The notes under the pieces are model-generated. The model did no database searches. It was not told the DNA's origin and was given only the letters and a program-made list of their open reading frames with translations. 64,000 nucleotides of DNA from 62-47 sp044463945 (GTDB lineage: Bacteria; Pseudomonadota; Alphaproteobacteria; Rhizobiales; Xanthobacteraceae), in NCBI GenBank assembly GCA_044463945.1, contig JBIQLW010000013.1, positions 1-64,000 of the forward strand, in the 5' to 3' direction. Every line of letters begins with the position of its first letter. The first letter of the stretch is position 1. Positions 7,248 to 16,685 of the stretch are shown here, piece after piece. The translations under genes and the position numbers were made by a program.

Positions 7248-8272
7248 ATCAATCATATATTGAACGGCATAAGAACGGCGGGCGGGCGAGGAAATTGGGA
7301 TATTCCGGCACCAACATGGTCTCCCTCGGGCGGGTGATGCCGTCGGGCAGGTTCTCCATTGGAATCTGCGCGATCGTCGTGGCCGTGCTTTGGCTGCTGC
7401 CGCCTCGCGTGTTGTCGGACTATCAGCTCTACACGTTCAACCTCGCGCTCGTGAACATTCTGCTGGCGATCGGTCTAAATCTGGTGATCGGTGTCGCACG
7501 GCAGTTCGCGCTGTTTAGCGGCGCGTTGTTCGGGGTCGGCGCCTATGTCGCTGGAATCTGCCAGGTTCGGTATGGCATGTCGTTCCTTGCCGCGTTGCCG
7601 CTGGCGATTCTCGCGGCGACGCTGGTTTCCGCGGCGACCAGCTTGATCGCGTGGCGCGCCGGCGATCTCTATCTCGCCATGATTACATTCGGTTTCGGCG
7701 AGATTTTTCAGTTCTTCCTGGTCCATGCCGACGGGCTCACCAATGGGCCGGATGGGCTTGCGGTGCCGCGCCCCAGCATTGCCGGCGTGTCCTTTGCAGC
7801 GCCGGGTGAGCTTTATCTGCTGTTTCTGCCGCTGACCGTGATGGCGGTTGCGATCTATCGCTTTATCGAAACTGGGCATCTCGGGCGATTGCTGACGGCG
7901 CTTGGCGACTCGGAACCGGCGCTGGCCAGCACAGGTTACGATCACCGCGTCGTCAAGACGATCGCGTTTGCAATTCAGGGGGCTTATGCAGGTCTCGCCG
8001 GCGCTTTCTTTGCTGCCGCGGTAGGTTTCATCGACCCGTACTCTTTCGGTCTATCGGTGACCTTGCAGCAACTGACCGCCATTGCGATCGGTGGCCTCGG
8101 CAGTCTCGCCGGCGCGCTAGTGGGCAGCGTGACGCTGACTTTGATCGATCGCGTTCTGATCGATTTTCCAGGATTACGTGAGCTTGCCTACGGCGCTTGC
8201 CTGCTCATCGTGTTTCTGGCCTTTCCAAGAGGCCTCGCTGGCGTCTTGCTGCGGCGAAAGAGTGCGTCATGA
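7241..8272 (+). CDS. livM: Branched-chain amino acid-type ABC transporter permease (LivM)
   Basis: An inner-membrane permease of the HAAT family with about nine helices and the LivM signatures NILLAIGLNLVIGVARQFALFSGALFGVGAY (split over residues 70-100) and GLGSLAGALVGS (cytoplasmic coupling region near residue 290). It pairs with LivH (14187) and the ATPases LivG and LivF to import a small organic acid. The 343-residue frame starts at 7241, where no ribosome site is seen and a palindrome overlaps; ATG at 7316 would give 318 residues and a more usual N-terminus. First gene of the operon; its stop overlaps the livG start (ATGA). Confidence 0.93.
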   Translation: MNHQSYIERHKNGGRARKLGYSGTNMVSLGRVMPSGRFSIGICAIVVAVLWLLPPRVLSDYQLYTFNLALVNILLAIGLNLVIGVARQFALFSGALFGVGAYVAGICQVRYGMSFLAALPLAILAATLVSAATSLIAWRAGDLYLAMITFGFGEIFQFFLVHADGLTNGPDGLAVPRPSIAGVSFAAPGELYLLFLPLTVMAVAIYRFIETGHLGRLLTALGDSEPALASTGYDHRVVKTIAFAIQGAYAGLAGAFFAAAVGFIDPYSFGLSVTLQQLTAIAIGGLGSLAGALVGSVTLTLIDRVLIDFPGLRELAYGACLLIVFLAFPRGLAGVLLRRKSAS

Positions 8273-8994
8273 GCGCGCTGCTTGAGTTGAAGGACATCTG
8301 TGTCCGTTTCGGTGGCCTCGCTGCTGTTACCGACGCGACGATCTCGCTGGCCGAACGTGAAGTTCATGCGCTGATAGGGCCGAATGGAGCCGGGAAGAGC
8401 ACGATCGTCAATTGTATTTCGGGTTTTCAACGAAGCTCATCCGGTGAGATCCTGTTGGATGGCGAGATTCTGCCGCACCTCGATGCGGCTGCCGTTGCGC
8501 GTCGCGGTATTGCCCGCTCATTCCAGACGCCGCAGTTATTCAGCCGTTTGAGCGTTGTCGACAACGTCCGTGTCGCACATCAACGGCGCCGCGGGACAGG
8601 CCTCGGTATTGATGATCTCCTCGAACTTGTCGGCCTGACCGATGTTGCAGATCGTCAGGCGGATAGCCTGGCCTACGGCCAACAGCGATTGCTGGAGGTT
8701 GCGCGGGCGCTGGCATTGTCGCCGCGGTTGTTATTGCTCGATGAGCCTGCTGCTGGATTGGCCTCCGGGGATACCGAGCGTTTGTCCCGATTGCTGAATC
8801 TGATTGTGACGCAGTTTGGCATCACCGTGATGATCGTCGAACATAACGTGCCCTTGGTCCGCCGCGTCGCGGATCGCATTACGGTGATGCACCACGGTCT
8901 GGTGATCGCAACTGGCGCGCCCGGCGACGTATTGAGTGATCCTGTCGTCATCGCCGCCTATCTCGGTGGCGGCAATCCGCTGACGGAGCATTGA
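8269..8994 (+). CDS. livG: ABC transporter ATP-binding protein (LivG)
   Basis: A 241-residue ATPase of the HAAT transporter. Walker A is GPNGAGKST (37-45), the Q-loop lies in RSFQTPQLF, the signature is the LivG variant LAYGQQRLLEVARAL (134-148), Walker B is LLLLDEP (154-160), and the switch His is in VEHN. It drives import by LivM/LivH together with LivF. ATG overlaps the livM stop by four bases, so translation is coupled. Confidence 0.96.
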   Translation: MSALLELKDICVRFGGLAAVTDATISLAEREVHALIGPNGAGKSTIVNCISGFQRSSSGEILLDGEILPHLDAAAVARRGIARSFQTPQLFSRLSVVDNVRVAHQRRRGTGLGIDDLLELVGLTDVADRQADSLAYGQQRLLEVARALALSPRLLLLDEPAAGLASGDTERLSRLLNLIVTQFGITVMIVEHNVPLVRRVADRITVMHHGLVIATGAPGDVLSDPVVIAAYLGGGNPLTEH

Positions 8995-9695
8995 TGATGC
9001 TGCGGGTCAGTGGGATCACAGTATCCTATGGCGCGGCTGTCGCCGTTCGCGATGCCTCTTTTGACGTGGCTCAACGGCAAGTCACGGCCCTGCTGGGGGT
9101 CAACGGCGCCGGCAAGACGACAACGATGCTTGCCTTGTCCGGTCTGCTGCCGGTTCGGGCCGGAATGATCCACTTTGAAGGTGTTCGTGTCGACAATCTC
9201 AACAACGAACGCCTGCTCCGGCTCGGCATCGTTCAGGTGCCGCAGGGACGCCAGGTCTTTCCGCAAATGAGTGTGCTGGATAATCTTGAGCTTGGCGCTT
9301 TCGTTCGGAACGATCGCGAGATCAAGACAGACCTCGCGCGCGTGTTTGATATCTTTCCGCGTCTCGCCGAGCGTTCCAAGCAATGGGCCGGAACACTGTC
9401 GGGTGGCGAACAGCAGATGCTTGCCATAGGCAGAGCATTGATGGCGCGTCCCAAGCTGTTGTTGCTGGACGAGCCGTCTCTCGGACTGGCGCCGATCGTC
9501 GTTGATGCGGTCTACGAGATTATCGGCCGACTGGCCTCCGATGGCCTCGCCATTCTGCTCGCGGAACAGAACGTTACCAAAGCGCTATCGGTCGCGGCAA
9601 AGAGCTTCATTCTCGAAAACGGCACAGTGACCGCGGGCGGCACCAAAGACGAACTCGCCGCGACGAGCTTCGTTCAAAAGGCTTTTCTCGGCTAG
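8994..9695 (+). CDS. livF: ABC transporter ATP-binding protein (LivF)
   Basis: The second ATPase of the transporter, 233 residues. Walker A is GVNGAGKTT (35-43), the signature LSGGEQQMLAIGRALM, Walker B LLLLDEPSLGLAP, followed by AEQN with the usual LivF replacement of the switch His region. Two ATG codons follow the livG stop (8994 and 8997); 8994 is chosen because it overlaps the livG TGA and has GGAG six bases upstream. Forms a heterodimer with LivG. Confidence 0.95.
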   Translation: MMLRVSGITVSYGAAVAVRDASFDVAQRQVTALLGVNGAGKTTTMLALSGLLPVRAGMIHFEGVRVDNLNNERLLRLGIVQVPQGRQVFPQMSVLDNLELGAFVRNDREIKTDLARVFDIFPRLAERSKQWAGTLSGGEQQMLAIGRALMARPKLLLLDEPSLGLAPIVVDAVYEIIGRLASDGLAILLAEQNVTKALSVAAKSFILENGTVTAGGTKDELAATSFVQKAFLG

Positions 9696-9737
9696 CGCTT
9701 TGCGAGCCAGAAAGTATCAAGCAGGAGACGGCAAGGG

Positions 9738-10952
9738 ATGAGTTTAAGACCGAACGTACAGGTGGCCATCGCAGGCGTCGGCGAAACGGCGGTCGGAAAG
9801 TTGCCCGGGCGGCATTCAACCGGGCTCTATGTCGAGGCTGCGAAACGGGCGATCGAAGACGCTGGCATCGATAAGAGCGAGATCGATGGCCTTCTGACGA
9901 CGGCATCGGTTGTCGACGATAACGTTCGCCATCATATGGTCATCTCCGAGCATCTCGGCCTTTTCTGCAAGACCTTGTGCGACACGTTGCGCACAGGTGG
10001 CGCGGCCTTTGGCTACGCGCTTCAGCTCGCGCAATGGGCGGTGCAGTCAGGGCGCTGCCGGGCTGTCCTGGTGGTTGCCGCCGACAATCTGCTGACTGGT
10101 CCGGGACTGGGGCAGGGCGTCACGGCCTATACCGAGCTTGGTGCACATTCGCTGGAATTCGAGGTGCCGTTTGGCGCGCACATTCCCGGCTTTTATGCAC
10201 TCGTTGCCCAGCGGCATATGCACGAGTACGGCACCACTCCGGAGCAGCTTGCCGCCATCGCGGTGGCGTGCCGCAAACATGCGTCTCTAAATCCTGCGGC
10301 GGAGAAGCGGGATCCGATCACGGTCGATGACGTGCTGAATTCGCGAATGATCTCGTCGCCGTTGCACATGCTTGATTGCAGCCTGATATCGGACGGTGGT
10401 GGCGCTTTCATCGTCACGACGCTGGAACGTGCGCGGGAGTTGCGAGCCCGGCCGATCCGATTGCTTGGGGCAGGGCAGGCTCAGTCCTATTATCATATGG
10501 GGCATCTTGCTGGTGGCGTCGGGCTGCCGTCGGATCGCAAGGGCGAATTCAACCTCACCAACACCGTTCAGAAGGTTGCCGCCCGCGATGCGTTCGGCGA
10601 GGCCGGCGTCACCCATGACGATATCGACGTCGCGGAAATCTACGACAGCTTCACCATCACGGCGCTCATGCAATTCGAGGATCTTGGGTTCTGCAAGAAG
10701 GGTGAGGGCGGCGCTTTCGTGGAGGGCGGCCGTATCGAACTTGGCGGGGCTTTGCCGGTCAATACCCACGGTGGATTGCTGTCTTACGCTCATCCGGGAA
10801 TGCCCGGCGGCATCTTCCATCTTATCGAGGGAGTCCGCCAGCTTCGTCATGAATGCGGTGAACGACAGGTCCCGAACGCACAGATCGCGCTGGTCACCAA
10901 TGTCAGCGCAGTCGCGTCCAATCATTCGGTATGCATTCTGGGAAGGGACTGA
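9738..10952 (+). CDS. Thiolase-family protein (SCP-x/lipid-transfer type)
   Basis: A 404-residue thiolase-fold protein of the SCP-x/Ltp subgroup, not a classical biosynthetic or degradative thiolase. The nucleophile Cys is expected in the CKTLCDTLRTGGAAF region (about residue 85), and the C-terminal NTHGGLLSYAHPGMPGG carries the conserved active-site HGG. SCP-x-like proteins cleave 3-ketoacyl-CoAs or act as retro-aldolases when paired with a DUF35 protein. Here the DUF35 gene follows after three bases, so the two products almost certainly form a complex. It probably does the chain-shortening step for the acid imported by the Liv system. Confidence 0.9.
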   Translation: MSLRPNVQVAIAGVGETAVGKLPGRHSTGLYVEAAKRAIEDAGIDKSEIDGLLTTASVVDDNVRHHMVISEHLGLFCKTLCDTLRTGGAAFGYALQLAQWAVQSGRCRAVLVVAADNLLTGPGLGQGVTAYTELGAHSLEFEVPFGAHIPGFYALVAQRHMHEYGTTPEQLAAIAVACRKHASLNPAAEKRDPITVDDVLNSRMISSPLHMLDCSLISDGGGAFIVTTLERARELRARPIRLLGAGQAQSYYHMGHLAGGVGLPSDRKGEFNLTNTVQKVAARDAFGEAGVTHDDIDVAEIYDSFTITALMQFEDLGFCKKGEGGAFVEGGRIELGGALPVNTHGGLLSYAHPGMPGGIFHLIEGVRQLRHECGERQVPNAQIALVTNVSAVASNHSVCILGRD

Positions 10953-10955
10953 GCC

Positions 10956-11372
10956 ATGACCAACGTTATGCCCACTATCGCCCCGCGCCCGACCGAGGTC
11001 TCAAAGCCTTTTTGGGACGGTTGCCGTGATAGGCGGCTCATGATGCAGAAGTGCGACGATTGCGGCAATCTCGCCTATTATCCGGTATATATGTGCCCGG
11101 CATGTACCAGCGGAAAGCTGACATGGACCGAGTTGAGCGGTCGCGGCCGGGTTCACTCCGTTACCATCGTTCATCGCCCCGCGGCACCCGTATTCGCTTC
11201 GGCAACGCCTTACGTCGTAGCTTTGATCGAAGTCGATGAAGGTCCGATCCTGATGAGCAATATCGTCGGTCCGGATGCGCTTGAAACCGGGATCGATGAC
11301 AGGGTCGAGGTTGTTTTTGAAGACGTTGATGGCGTCACCCTGCCGCGCTTCCGGCGAACCGGGAAGTCATGA
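10956..11372 (+). CDS. DUF35 OB-fold protein with zinc ribbon, thiolase partner
   Basis: 138 residues: an N-terminal zinc ribbon with two CxxC knuckles (CDDC at about 33-36 and CPAC at about 48-51) and a C-terminal OB fold (ATPYVVALIEVDEGPILMSNI). DUF35 proteins bind SCP-x/Ltp thiolases and are needed for their activity or acyl-CoA binding, as for ChsH2-Ltp2 in steroid degradation. Position directly after the thiolase supports that partnership. Its stop overlaps the next gene's start (ATGA). Confidence 0.92.
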   Translation: MTNVMPTIAPRPTEVSKPFWDGCRDRRLMMQKCDDCGNLAYYPVYMCPACTSGKLTWTELSGRGRVHSVTIVHRPAAPVFASATPYVVALIEVDEGPILMSNIVGPDALETGIDDRVEVVFEDVDGVTLPRFRRTGKS

Positions 11373-12964
11373 TGCAAACATTCCGCGAGCTTGCCGAACG
11401 GGTGGCCGCACGCGGAGATCGTGCGGTGCTTTCCTGTGAAGGTCGTGAATTTGGCGGGCTGGAGACGGTCACCGAGGCGCGCCGCATTGCGCGGGCGCTG
11501 CTTGGAATCGGCGTTCAACGCGGCGATCGCGTCTGCATGTGGGTGCCGAATCGTCCGGAGTTCGTGTTTGTTGAACTGGCGGTGACGTTGATCGGTGCGG
11601 TTTTTGTGCCGATCCAGAGCCGCTATGGAGCAACCGAACTCGGAAATATTCTTGGTCGCGCCGAACCGGCTGTCCTGATCTATCAAAGTCGCTTTCTTCA
11701 GCTTGAGCTCGATGCCATTCTTGAGCGCGTCGATCCGGATATCGGTCGCGCCACGACGGCGAGGTTTCCGTCGTTGCGGCACGTCGTCTCCCTGGACGGC
11801 AGCCGCCACCGCAGTGTCGAGCGGTGGGCGGCTTTTCTGGCGCGCGGGGATAGTGTTTGCGAGGATCGTCTTGATGAACTGATGGCTCAGGTCGAGCCGG
11901 ATGATCCCGCGGTGTGCATCTTCACCAGCGGCACCACCGGCGCACCGAAAGGCGCCATGCTCAGCCACGCGGCCGTCCTCGCGACGGAGCGGAGCGTCGG
12001 ACAGATCATGCGGATAGCGGCCGATGAGCGCGTCCTCTACGGCGCGCCGCTACCGTCGGTGTTCGGCTGCTGTAACGCCCTAGTGGCGAGTTGGATCCAC
12101 GATGCCTGCCTCGTGGTTCTACCGACATTTGAGGCCGGTGAGGCGCTGGCGACCATCCAGCGTGAGCGCTGCAATGTCATTTACGGCGTACCGACCATGT
12201 ATCTCATGCTCCTGAATCATCCGGAATTCACCCCGTCGCGGACGGCGTCGCTGCGCTCGGGGATTGTCGGTGGCGCTCCGTGTCCGCCACAACTGGCGGA
12301 TGCCATCATCGGTCAACTCGGGGTGCGCGATCTCGTCAGCGGCTATGGCATGTCGGAAACCTGCGCGGTCATCACCATGACTCGGATCGGTGACCCGGTC
12401 GACATCGTCACTGGAAGCGTTGGTCGGCCGTTACCCGGCGTTGAAGTCCGCATTTGCGATCCTGCGTCGCCGACCGTTCTTCCGGCGGAAACTGATGGAG
12501 AAATCTGCGTTCGTGGCAGCAATTTGATGCTCGGTTATTTTGCGGGACGTGACGGTTTGATTAAGCCGTTTGTCGACGGGTGGTTTCGGACCGGCGATCG
12601 GGGAACTCTGGATAGCGACGGCAACCTGCGCATCACCGGCCGGGTCTCCGACATGCTGCTGGTTGGCGGCTTCAATGTTTATCCCGCGGAGATCGAGACG
12701 CTGTTGGCGGACCATCCCGACGTCATTCAGGCGCATGTCGTCGGGATCGATGACGAACGGATGGGAGAACGACCAGTCGCGTTCGTGCAGTTGCGACCGG
12801 GAGCAGAACCTGATCCGGATGCTCTGACGCAGTTCTGCATCGAGCGGATCGCAAAATACAAAGTCCCGAAGCGGTTTCATTTCGTCGAAAGCTTTCCGAT
12901 GACGCCGCTGGGCAAGGTTCAGAAATTTGAGCTCAAGAAGTTGGCTAGACAGAACATAACTTGA
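11369..12964 (+). CDS. Acyl-CoA ligase (class I adenylate-forming enzyme)
   Basis: A 531-residue FadD-like ligase that activates a carboxylic acid to its CoA thioester through an acyl-AMP. Visible motifs are the P-loop FTSGTTGAPKGAM (about 185-197), GYGMSET (about 330), TGD in WFRTGDRG, the hinge ISGR-type LRITGRVSDMLLVGGFNVYP, and the catalytic Lys in PLGKVQKFELKK near the end. It overlaps the DUF35 gene by four bases. Substrate is unknown; as one of four ligases in the cluster it probably activates either the imported acid or a ring/chain fragment. Confidence 0.93.
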   Translation: MMQTFRELAERVAARGDRAVLSCEGREFGGLETVTEARRIARALLGIGVQRGDRVCMWVPNRPEFVFVELAVTLIGAVFVPIQSRYGATELGNILGRAEPAVLIYQSRFLQLELDAILERVDPDIGRATTARFPSLRHVVSLDGSRHRSVERWAAFLARGDSVCEDRLDELMAQVEPDDPAVCIFTSGTTGAPKGAMLSHAAVLATERSVGQIMRIAADERVLYGAPLPSVFGCCNALVASWIHDACLVVLPTFEAGEALATIQRERCNVIYGVPTMYLMLLNHPEFTPSRTASLRSGIVGGAPCPPQLADAIIGQLGVRDLVSGYGMSETCAVITMTRIGDPVDIVTGSVGRPLPGVEVRICDPASPTVLPAETDGEICVRGSNLMLGYFAGRDGLIKPFVDGWFRTGDRGTLDSDGNLRITGRVSDMLLVGGFNVYPAEIETLLADHPDVIQAHVVGIDDERMGERPVAFVQLRPGAEPDPDALTQFCIERIAKYKVPKRFHFVESFPMTPLGKVQKFELKKLARQNIT

Positions 12965-12975
12965 GGGGAGTGACG

Positions 12976-14184
12976 ATGAGACAGTTTCTTTTGGCGGCCA
13001 TCGTTGCGGCTGTTCCGGCAGCCGCTTCGGCGCAGGGTGCGTTTGGCGTGACAGATACGACGATCCGCGTCGCGGTGCAGGATTCGCTCAGCGGCGCCTA
13101 TTCACAGTACGGCGTGCCGAGCCTCAATGGCGTGCGCTACGTATTTGACAAGGTCAATGCAGCCGGCGGCATTCATGGGCGCAAGCTTGAAGTCGTCGCC
13201 GAGGATGACGGATGTTCGCCGAAACAATCGGTTGGCGTTGCGACCAAGCTGGCCTCCGAGCGTGCGGTGATCGCCGTGCTTGGGCTTACCTGTTCGTCGG
13301 CGGCGGTCGCGGCGCGGGATACGGTGGCGCCGACGACGCCGATCCCGTTCATATCGTTCTCCAGCGGCGGCCACACCTCCAGCGCTCCGCAACTCGGCGG
13401 ATTGAAACCGAATTTCTTCTTCATTCCGCCATCGGTGCATGCGCAGGGTGGTGCGATCGTCAACTTTGCGATGAACGTCCTTAAGCCATCGCGGGTCGCC
13501 TTCATTGGCCAGACTGACGTTTACGGAAAGGAAGGCCGTCAGGGCGTCGAGGCAATGCTGGGCCAATACGGGCAGAAGATCGTTGCGGATGAGACGCTGG
13601 AATCCCGTAGCACCGACGCCAGTCCACAGATCCTGAAGCTCAAGGCGGCGAATCCCGATGTGGTCATAGCGTTCCTTTATCAGGTGCCGGCGCAGATCCT
13701 GCTTCGTCAGGCGGAGGACCTTGGCCTCAAGGCAGTCATCATCACCTCGGCGTCGGTGACGGACAGCAGCATCTATCGGTCGCTCCCGCAAACCGCGCTG
13801 AATCACTATTATGGCAGCATGGTCGCGAAGGATGTCCTCGATGGTCCAGGCATGAAGCCGATGATGGATGAGATGCGGGCCAAATATCCCGATGTCACCT
13901 TTAATCCGCTGGTGGTTTCAGGCGTTGGCGCCGCTACGGCCCTGGTTGAGGCGCTGCGGAGTGTCGGCAAGGATGTCACTCCTGAGAAGCTGGTTGCCGC
14001 GCTCGACAAGACCAGGGACGTCAACACCAATGCGCTGAGCTATCCGTTGACGTTCACGCCGGAAAATCATGCGGGCGGACGCGGCCTGAGCATCTACAAG
14101 ATTGTCGACGGCGTCGAAACGCTGGCCATGCCGGGCTATTGGCCGGGTAGCGAGAAGGCGTCGGCGCCGATCGTCGATAAATAG
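12976..14184 (+). CDS. ABC transporter substrate-binding protein (HAAT family, LivK-like)
   Basis: A 402-residue periplasmic type I binding protein with a clear signal peptide (MRQFLLAAIVAAVPAAASA) and the fold start IRVAVQDSLSGAYSQYGVPSLNGVRY. The start at 12976 is favoured over an upstream TTG by GAGGGGAGTGACG directly before it. It sits between the ligase gene and livH, so it is the likely cognate receptor of this transporter. Length and sequence fit receptors for aromatic or other organic acids as well as amino acids; the ligand cannot be read from sequence. Confidence 0.92.
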   Translation: MRQFLLAAIVAAVPAAASAQGAFGVTDTTIRVAVQDSLSGAYSQYGVPSLNGVRYVFDKVNAAGGIHGRKLEVVAEDDGCSPKQSVGVATKLASERAVIAVLGLTCSSAAVAARDTVAPTTPIPFISFSSGGHTSSAPQLGGLKPNFFFIPPSVHAQGGAIVNFAMNVLKPSRVAFIGQTDVYGKEGRQGVEAMLGQYGQKIVADETLESRSTDASPQILKLKAANPDVVIAFLYQVPAQILLRQAEDLGLKAVIITSASVTDSSIYRSLPQTALNHYYGSMVAKDVLDGPGMKPMMDEMRAKYPDVTFNPLVVSGVGAATALVEALRSVGKDVTPEKLVAALDKTRDVNTNALSYPLTFTPENHAGGRGLSIYKIVDGVETLAMPGYWPGSEKASAPIVDK

Positions 14185-14186
14185 CG

Positions 14187-15071
14187 ATGTCGGTATCGGT
14201 ATCAATGCTACCACAACTGCTGACGGCTGGTGTCGTCAGCGGTTCGATCTATGCGCTGGTTGCGCTGGGATTGGTCGTCGTATTCAAGGCGACCACGGTG
14301 ATCAACTTTGCCCACGGCAGCATTATCATGCTGGCCGCCTATGTCTGCGTGACCGCGGCGGATCGGCTTGGTCTGAGTTACCCTGTCTCGCTGCTGATCG
14401 CTATTCTGGTGATAACGATTGCCGGTCTCGTTATCAGCGAATCGGTTTATCGACGCCTCCTCGCGGCACCGCATATGATCCAGGTGCTCGCGACCCTTGC
14501 CGTCGCCAATATCATCAACGGCGCTACGACGCTGATCTGGGGTTCAGGCAGCTATCACTTTCCTCCGGCCGACCGATTGCGGCCGGTGATCACGGATCCC
14601 GTCGTAATCACCGGCCAGCAATTGCTGATTGTCTTCGGCGCCATCGCAATGATGATCGCGATGGCAGCGTTCTTTCGCTGGACCCGCTGGGGCAAGGCGA
14701 TGCGGGCGCTGTCGCAGAATATGACCGGAGCCAATCTTTGCGGTATTCGCACCAGCAAAGTGTTCGCCATTGCTGTAACAATGGGGGCGGCGCTCGGCGC
14801 TGTTGCCGGCGTGTTGTACGCGCCGCTCACGCTGGTCGACCCTGAATTCGGATGGCTTCTCATCAAGGGTTTCGCGGCTGCGGCGCTCGGTGGCCTGACA
14901 AGCCTGCCCGGCGCGGTGATCGGCGGCATCATTCTCGGTGTTTGCGAAAGTCTCTGGGTTGCCGTGCTGCCGGCGCTCTGGGCGCCAAGTCTTAGCTATC
15001 TGATTATTATCGCGGTGTTGTTGATCAAGCCGACGGGATTGTTCGGAACACCCGCCAAGCAAAAGCTCTAA
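14187..15071 (+). CDS. livH: Branched-chain amino acid-type ABC transporter permease (LivH)
   Basis: A 294-residue permease with eight or so helices, the LivH start GVVSGSIYALVALGLVVVFKATTVINFAHG and the coupling motif AAALGGLTSLPGAVIGGI. It completes the Liv system whose other permease (livM) lies 6 kb upstream; livHMGF are normally adjacent, so the operon has been rearranged or the catabolic genes were inserted into it. Starts two bases after the binding-protein gene. Confidence 0.94.
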   Translation: MSVSVSMLPQLLTAGVVSGSIYALVALGLVVVFKATTVINFAHGSIIMLAAYVCVTAADRLGLSYPVSLLIAILVITIAGLVISESVYRRLLAAPHMIQVLATLAVANIINGATTLIWGSGSYHFPPADRLRPVITDPVVITGQQLLIVFGAIAMMIAMAAFFRWTRWGKAMRALSQNMTGANLCGIRTSKVFAIAVTMGAALGAVAGVLYAPLTLVDPEFGWLLIKGFAAAALGGLTSLPGAVIGGIILGVCESLWVAVLPALWAPSLSYLIIIAVLLIKPTGLFGTPAKQKL

Positions 15072-15086
15072 TGATGCGAGGATCAG

Positions 15087-16685
15087 ATGCGTATCGCCGG
15101 TGAGGAGGTTCCCTGGAATTCGATCCAGCAATTGCTGCGCGCTCGCGCTTTGCAGCATGGCGATGCGCCGCGCGTCGATATTGCCGAAACCGTCACGTCC
15201 TGGGGTGAACTCGATCGCGAATCGGATCGGCTCGCTGCTGCGTTGCACGGCTACGGCGTAGGAGCCGGCGATCGCGTGTGCAGTATGATGGACGGGCGGA
15301 TCGAGCAACTCATTGTTTGGTTCGCCACCGTCAAGCTTGGCGCAATATGGGTCCCGCTCAATACCGGCCTGGTTGGCGATGATCTCATCTACACCGTACG
15401 TGATGCCGCGCCGAAGGCTTTGTTTGTCGAGGTGGAGACCGCGCCGCGCTTTGTCGATTGGCCTGATGAGGTGCCGCTGCCGGCCGCACGTGTCGCCACT
15501 GAGCCCGCTGCCGGATTTCAGCGTTGGAATGATTTCGTGGGGATAGGAGGAAGGCTGCCGCAGGTTGAGGTCGGTCCGCGGGATCCGGGCGTGATCATTT
15601 ACACCGGCGGAACAACCGGCCGCCCCAAGGGGGTGGTGATGCCGCATTTCGCGTTTCTCGCCGCGGGTTACAGGTTTCGCGACGCTTTTGATGTGACGCC
15701 GGACGATCATCAGTACTCCGTGCTGCCGCTGTTTCACGTTGGCGGCACCATGCTGGGTGTCATAGGGCCGCTCGTGACCGACATTCCAACCACGCTGGAA
15801 CGACGGTTCAGCGCCACCCGCTTCTGGTCACGCGCCAGATCAAGAGGGGCGACGCTGATCGATCCGGTTGGTACCATGGTGACGATGCTGACGAAGCAAC
15901 CGGAGAATGCGGCCGATCGCGATCATCGCGTCCGCGCGTCGGTCGGCGTCACCGGGCAAGTTCCGCCGGACGTCGCCTCGACATTCTCCCGCCGGTTCGG
16001 GGTCGAGATGGTGAACCTCTATTCGCTGACCGAGGCGGGCGGCGTTCTGATTGTCTACACCAAGCCAACAAGCGCACGGCCCGATGCGCACGGCGAGCCC
16101 GGCCGCTGGGCCGACTTCCGTGTTGTCGATGCGCTGGATCAGGACAAGCCAACGGGCGAGGTCGGTGAGATCGTGTTGCGTCCGCGCGTGCCGTACACCT
16201 TCATGCTGCGCTATCACAACGATCCGGAGCGGACGCTCGAATGCTGGTCGAATCTCTGGCTGCACACGGGTGATCTTGGTCGGGTCGACGAAAAAGGATT
16301 CTTGCATTTCGTCGGACGGCAGGCGCACTGGCTTCGTTGTCGCGGTGAAAACGTTTCGGCCTACGACGTCGAATCTGTCGTGGGGCAATGTCCGGGTGTT
16401 GCCGAAGCCGTGGTTGTCGGTGTCCCTGCGGAGCTTGGCGAGGAAGAGGTCAAGGTCTTCATCATCAGGTCGAACGCTGATCTGACGGCGGAAGCTGTCG
16501 TCGCATGGTGCGCGGCCCGGCTCGCGCGTTTCAAGGTGCCGCGCTTTGTCGAGTTCGTCGATGCCTTGCCGCGCTCGTCGGCAAAGCAGGAGATTGAACG
16601 GCACAAGCTGCGCGCCCTGCCGAATGACAGATCATGGGATGCACGCACCGGGTCAGTTCATGTGCCTGACGGAGCGAGAAAGTGA
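15087..16685 (+). CDS. Acyl-CoA ligase (CaiC-like adenylate-forming enzyme)
   Basis: A 532-residue ligase. The P-loop is YTGGTTGRPKGVVMP (about 172-186); other motifs are LYSLTEAGG (about 312), WLHTGDLGRVDEKGF and RCRGENVSAYDVE, the latter typical of the crotonobetaine/carnitine CoA-ligase branch. The C-terminal catalytic Lys is probably in SSAKQEIERHKLR, which departs from the usual PxGKxxK. It resembles the ligase at 29875 more than the other two in the cluster. Its stop overlaps the MaoC start codon, so the two are translationally coupled. Confidence 0.92.
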   Translation: MRIAGEEVPWNSIQQLLRARALQHGDAPRVDIAETVTSWGELDRESDRLAAALHGYGVGAGDRVCSMMDGRIEQLIVWFATVKLGAIWVPLNTGLVGDDLIYTVRDAAPKALFVEVETAPRFVDWPDEVPLPAARVATEPAAGFQRWNDFVGIGGRLPQVEVGPRDPGVIIYTGGTTGRPKGVVMPHFAFLAAGYRFRDAFDVTPDDHQYSVLPLFHVGGTMLGVIGPLVTDIPTTLERRFSATRFWSRARSRGATLIDPVGTMVTMLTKQPENAADRDHRVRASVGVTGQVPPDVASTFSRRFGVEMVNLYSLTEAGGVLIVYTKPTSARPDAHGEPGRWADFRVVDALDQDKPTGEVGEIVLRPRVPYTFMLRYHNDPERTLECWSNLWLHTGDLGRVDEKGFLHFVGRQAHWLRCRGENVSAYDVESVVGQCPGVAEAVVVGVPAELGEEEVKVFIIRSNADLTAEAVVAWCAARLARFKVPRFVEFVDALPRSSAKQEIERHKLRALPNDRSWDARTGSVHVPDGARK

